Below, piece after piece: positions 60,526 through 64,000 of a stretch of 64,000 bases of DNA. Both the position numbers and the translations under genes were made by a program. Source of the stretch: Treponema sp. (GTDB lineage: Bacteria; Spirochaetota; Spirochaetia; Treponematales; Treponemataceae); NCBI GenBank assembly GCA_024400915.1, contig JAKSLX010000001.1, positions 124,001 to 188,000 of the forward strand, given 5' to 3'. Below the pieces are notes generated by a model. That model made no database searches. It was not told the origin of the DNA and worked only from the letters and a program-made list of their open reading frames with translations. The number at the start of each line of letters is the position of its first letter. Positions within the stretch are counted from its first letter, which is position 1.

Positions 60526-62283
60526 TTAAATACCATTGTAATGAGTATTAATCTTATCAAGAACATAGTCCTTAAATTCCCCAAGAGCAAATGTTCTCTG
60601 TGGAATCTTTGAGCTGAAGCGGAAGCGGCATGTAACTGTGTTTTCTGCCTTTTCCTTTTCGCCCACAACAAGGATGTATGGTGTGCGGTGTGCAACAGAA
60701 ATATCCTTAATCTTGTTCTTCATGTTCTCGTCTTCAAGATATGCGTTTACCTTGATTCCAGCTGCCTTAAGTTCTTCATAAACCTTCTGTGCATAGTCAT
60801 TGAAGTCTGGACTTACTGGAACAACTGCAACCTGTTCAAAACAGAGCCATGTTGGGAATACGCCAGCATAGTTTTCAATGAGGATACCCATAAAGCGTTC
60901 CAATGAACCGAGAACTGCACGGTGGAGCATAACTGGATGGTGCTTCTGGTTGTCGGCACCGATGTACTGTGCATTCAATCTTTCTGCCGAAGGAAGCTGG
61001 TAGTCAAGCTGGATTGTACCGCACTGCCACTGGCGGCCGAGGGCATCGATCAATGTGAATTCAAGCTTTGGACCGTAGAAGGCACCTTCACCAGGCTGGA
61101 TTTCATAATCCATTCCGCTTGCCTTACATGCTGCTGCAAGTTTTGCTTCCGCCTGCTGCCATGTTTCAATTGTACCAACATGGTCTTCTGGCATTGTAGA
61201 AAGCTTAACAAGAAGGTTCTTGTCGAATCCAAAGTCCTTGTATACATCAAGCAAAAGCTTGCAGAACTTTGTTACTTCGCTTTCAATCTGTTCTTCCGTA
61301 CAGATGATATGTGCATCATCCTGAACGAATCCACGCACGCGCATGATTCCGTGGAGTGTTCCGCTTGGTTCGTTGCGAACACAGTGTCCGAATTCTGCGA
61401 TGCGCATTGGAAGATCCTTGTATGAACGAGAACGGCTGTTGAAGATTTCAAGATGGCCAGGACAGTTCATAGGCTTGATAGCAAACTGCTTCTTTTCAGA
61501 TTCTGTAGTGAACATGTTCTTCTGGTAGTGTGACCAGTGTCCTGATTTTTCCCAGAGAACCTTTGGCATTACAGCCGGAGTATTTACTTCGAGGTATCCG
61601 TCCTTTACGATCTTTTCGCGCATGTAGTCCTGAAGTGTTACATACATTGACCATCCGTTTGGATGCCAGAATACCTGACCTGGATCTTCCGGTTCAAGGT
61701 GGAAAAGATCAAGTGCAACACCAAGCTTTCTGTGGTCACGCTTTTCTGCTTCTTCAAGCATTGTAAGATAGTCTTTAAGATCATTTGGCTTGTAGAAACA
61801 AACTGCATAAACGCGTGTGAGCATTGCCTTTGTGTTGTCTCCGCGCCAGTATGCACCTGCAACAGACATGAGCTTAAATGCCTGCTGGTTGATTTCCTTT
61901 GTGCTTTCAACGTGTGGACCGCGGCAAAGGTCAAGGTAGCCGTCCTGTTCATATGTTGAAATTGTCTCGCCGTCGGGAAGATCATTGATGAGTTCAATCT
62001 TGTATGGCTGATCCTTGAAAAGCTCAAGTGCTTCTGCCTTTGAAACTTCCTTGCGTACGAATTCGTGGTTGCCTGCAAGAATCTTGCGCATTTCCTTTTC
62101 TACTGCAGGAAAATCAGCTTCGGTGAATTTAGTGTCCGTTGGAAAATCAAAGTCATAGTAGAATCCGTTATCGATAGCAGGACCGATAGCGATCTTTGTT
62201 CCAGGGAAAAGCCTGAGTACAGCTTCTGCCATTACGTGGGCACAGCTGTGGCGTACTGTCTGCAATTTTTCATCAACTGCCAT
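60526..62283 (-). CDS. thrS: Threonyl-tRNA synthetase without TGS domain
   Basis: 585 residues from ATG 62283 (AAGGTGA just upstream). It begins directly with the editing domain (RHSCAHVMAEAVLRLFPG, with HxxxH; later CRGPH), lacking the ~60-residue N-terminal TGS domain of standard ThrRS. Class II core: motif 2 region FGHCVRNEPSGTLHGIMRVRGFVQDDAHI; zinc-site residues in MNCPGH; motif 3 MLHRAVLGSLERFMGILIE. A C-terminal anticodon-binding domain follows. Confidence 0.95.
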   Translation of the reverse strand: MAVDEKLQTVRHSCAHVMAEAVLRLFPGTKIAIGPAIDNGFYYDFDFPTDTKFTEADFPAVEKEMRKILAGNHEFVRKEVSKAEALELFKDQPYKIELINDLPDGETISTYEQDGYLDLCRGPHVESTKEINQQAFKLMSVAGAYWRGDNTKAMLTRVYAVCFYKPNDLKDYLTMLEEAEKRDHRKLGVALDLFHLEPEDPGQVFWHPNGWSMYVTLQDYMREKIVKDGYLEVNTPAVMPKVLWEKSGHWSHYQKNMFTTESEKKQFAIKPMNCPGHLEIFNSRSRSYKDLPMRIAEFGHCVRNEPSGTLHGIMRVRGFVQDDAHIICTEEQIESEVTKFCKLLLDVYKDFGFDKNLLVKLSTMPEDHVGTIETWQQAEAKLAAACKASGMDYEIQPGEGAFYGPKLEFTLIDALGRQWQCGTIQLDYQLPSAERLNAQYIGADNQKHHPVMLHRAVLGSLERFMGILIENYAGVFPTWLCFEQVAVVPVSPDFNDYAQKVYEELKAAGIKVNAYLEDENMKNKIKDISVAHRTPYILVVGEKEKAENTVTCRFRFSSKIPQRTFALGEFKDYVLDKINTHYNGI

Positions 62284-62339
62284 AAAAATCACCTTCTGTT
62301 TTGAATGAATTTAAAATAGTAGAAATAGAATAATGCTTT

Positions 62340-62541
62340 TTGAGAATAAATTCAATTTATGACCATGGGGACAGACCTCTATGATCCTATTTAAGAAGTC
62401 TGTTGTTTTTTAGCCAACGGATTTGTTCGCGCCTACGGCACTCACGGTTTTGTCACGCGGATTTGAAAAACCTGACGGTTTTTCTGTTTTGTGTTTAAGA
62501 AACCAAGTGTGGATGACTGTAGGGACAAGAAACTATGATCC
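62340..62541. other. Intergenic region with hairpin and short direct repeat
   Basis: The phrase GGGACA...CTATGATCCT occurs at about 62367-62390 and 62521-62544. AAAAACC-TGAC-GGTTTTT (62466-62483) is a terminator-like hairpin that could end the surface-protein transcript on the minus strand. No gene seen. Confidence 0.45.
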
Positions 62542-64000
62542 TTAGAAAGACGTTTTAGTTAAACAATAATCATTACCTGAAGTAAAACTCATGTATGCAT
62601 CTGTAGAACCATCTACAATAACCCTTATTTTTTCCTGATTAGGAATTCCTGTACATGATAGTATTATCATTGAATCAATTCCAGTTTTCGGACCATTTTT
62701 AATTGTTATGTTCAAATTTCCGCCATAATTAGTAGCATCAAATACAATTTCCGGATCAACATTTTCAGCATTATCAACATAGATTCCAATATCTGTTGTA
62801 ACAGTTCCACTCAGTGTAAGAGTCGTATCCTCAGATCCCTTTGCTAGGTAAATGTCACCATATCCGCTGTTCTGGGTACTTTCATTTCCAGAGAAGGTAC
62901 AGCCATCAACAGTGGCAGAACAATATGAAGCTACATGAATTGCACCGTATCTTGTACAAGTATTTGAATCGAAAGTACAGCTCACCAAATTTACGCTATC
63001 ACAAACAACAATACCTCCATTTGAACTATTTTCTTCAAAAGTACAGCCTGATATGGTTGCATTTTTTACAGAAATTACGTCAGATTTTATTCCATTAAAC
63101 TCTGATTTATAGGCAACAACAGATTTATTTTCATTTGGGCCGTAAATAAAAGGACTGTCAGTAACAACACTTTCATCATCGGTGAAAATAAATTTATTTG
63201 ATGCACCACTGTCATTTATATTAAGCGTAATTGACCTTGTATCTTCCCCATCCCCTACATAAATGTAAGCTCCACCTGCCGTTCGTTTTATAGTAACATC
63301 CCCATCAACAGCAAGTAGGGTAATTGTCTTGGTAACAGGAAAAGTTTCAGCCATTTCAAAAGTTCCACTTGCAAGATAAATAGTAGCCCCATTGCTGGCA
63401 TTTGCATTTGCGGTTTTCAGATCCTCAAAACTGCGACACGGATTAGCCTCCGAAAGACCAACAGCTGGATTTTCTGGAGTTCCCGGCTGTTTTTCAGTAT
63501 CGTCATCACCTTCACCAGGCTCCTTAGGATCAACAGGATTTACAACCTGCCCTCCATCATCTGGAATTTCAGGCTCTTCTGATTCGATTGGACGAATCTT
63601 TATTTTAATTTCTTCTGAAAGACTTGTTCCGCCATAAACTACTTTTACGGTACATTCTCCTGCAAAATGGAAAACATCGCCGGAAGCAATATCCTCTATC
63701 TTGCCAGTACCATCACCAGATTCCATCTTAAGAGGTTCATCATCGGCACCGTCTCTTCTTGTGACCATCCCTATTTTTTCATCATCTACGAATTCTTCTT
63801 CAACAATGATGGGAACAACATCACCGATTACAAATCCATCGCGAACAGTTTCTTTCCATCCGTTTGTAAAAAACAGTTCGGCAGAAAGTCCTTTTGAAAT
63901 TTCAGTCTTTATATAGGCAAATAATTCAGATTCAGAATAAATTTCCTCGGGCTGCGTAAACTCAAGAGGGCCTTCATATCTGATTGAAGATTTTGACTCG
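62542..64000 (-). CDS. Beta-helix surface/secreted protein, 5' part outside the window
   Basis: 485 residues are visible and the frame stays open to the right edge, so the start is missing. The N-terminal part looks like repeated Ig-like or Big-type domains (TLKMESGDGTGKIEDI... region). A Pro/Asp/Glu-rich linker follows (PDDGGQVVNPVDPKEPGEGD). The C-terminal part is a right-handed parallel beta-helix with rungs such as TISGCTFEENSSNGGIVVC, LVSCTFDSNTCTRYGAIHV and TVDGCTFSGNESTQ. These resemble polymorphic outer-membrane or secreted adhesins. Confidence 0.8.
   Translation of the reverse strand, partial: ESKSSIRYEGPLEFTQPEEIYSESELFAYIKTEISKGLSAELFFTNGWKETVRDGFVIGDVVPIIVEEEFVDDEKIGMVTRRDGADDEPLKMESGDGTGKIEDIASGDVFHFAGECTVKVVYGGTSLSEEIKIKIRPIESEEPEIPDDGGQVVNPVDPKEPGEGDDDTEKQPGTPENPAVGLSEANPCRSFEDLKTANANASNGATIYLASGTFEMAETFPVTKTITLLAVDGDVTIKRTAGGAYIYVGDGEDTRSITLNINDSGASNKFIFTDDESVVTDSPFIYGPNENKSVVAYKSEFNGIKSDVISVKNATISGCTFEENSSNGGIVVCDSVNLVSCTFDSNTCTRYGAIHVASYCSATVDGCTFSGNESTQNSGYGDIYLAKGSEDTTLTLSGTVTTDIGIYVDNAENVDPEIVFDATNYGGNLNITIKNGPKTGIDSMIILSCTGIPNQEKIRVIVDGSTDAYMSFTSGNDYCLTKTSF

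Overview
The window looks like a chromosome segment of a host-associated spirochaete, most likely a gut or rumen Treponema. This is inferred from the mix of genes: a TER/FabV enoyl reductase of the Treponema denticola type, many lipoproteins with relaxed lipoboxes, ThyX, indolepyruvate oxidoreductase, chemoreceptor and GGDEF/EAL genes, a threonyl-tRNA synthetase without a TGS domain, and moderate GC. No rRNA, tRNA or CRISPR array was seen.

Layout. 1-4.9 kb: a cystine/polar amino-acid ABC importer with a URO-D-like protein and an SDR, divergent from an Rrf2 regulator, with four regularly spaced operator palindromes between them. 5-9.3 kb: PaaK, a GGDEF/EAL protein, a methyltransferase. 9.4-14.4 kb: a HATPase/cNMP-binding protein and a thyX-iorA-iorB-deacetylase operon. 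14.4-20.2 kb: a tandemly duplicated terminator block, a chemoreceptor, a solute:sodium symporter with an acyl-CoA synthetase. 20.3-26.1 kb: a GH3 glucosidase-larE-flavoprotein operon and a zinc/coiled-coil protein. 26.2-29.6 kb: a two-component system around an ECF-S-like membrane protein, then a VapBC-type toxin-antitoxin pair. 29.7-34.9 kb: ndk, an intergenic repeat pair, purB, a META lipoprotein, xpt-xanthine permease, rpsU.

35-46.8 kb is an accessory island. It holds a divergent SRP-type GTPase, a decayed and an intact PD-(D/E)XK transposase-like gene, an exonuclease-fold protein without its catalytic residues, a double zinc-ribbon protein, and a very AT-rich block (about 37.9-43.1 kb). 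That block contains a five-gene operon: a meiotic-clade-like AAA+ ATPase, three proteins of 121-122 residues that all end in DGIL(V/I)LED, and a fourth small protein. Converging on it are two coiled-coil/membrane genes. An XRE repressor with three operators exactly 28 bp apart sits upstream. Several island genes, a phage-type ClpP-like protease among them, share a palindromic promoter element TCTCA-N5-TGAGA placed exactly 11 nt before a -10 box.

46.9-64 kb: gatCA, a secreted esterase, a LacI regulator, fabV, then a nickel ECF transporter-larB-larC operon. Together with larE this supplies nickel import and nickel-pincer cofactor synthesis. The window ends with an anion permease, a GH25 muramidase lipoprotein, thrS and a truncated beta-helix surface protein.

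A recurring trait is that about ten genes have a -10 box only 6-9 nt before the start codon and no Shine-Dalgarno sequence, which suggests leaderless transcripts. All functions are read from sequence; no searches were run.
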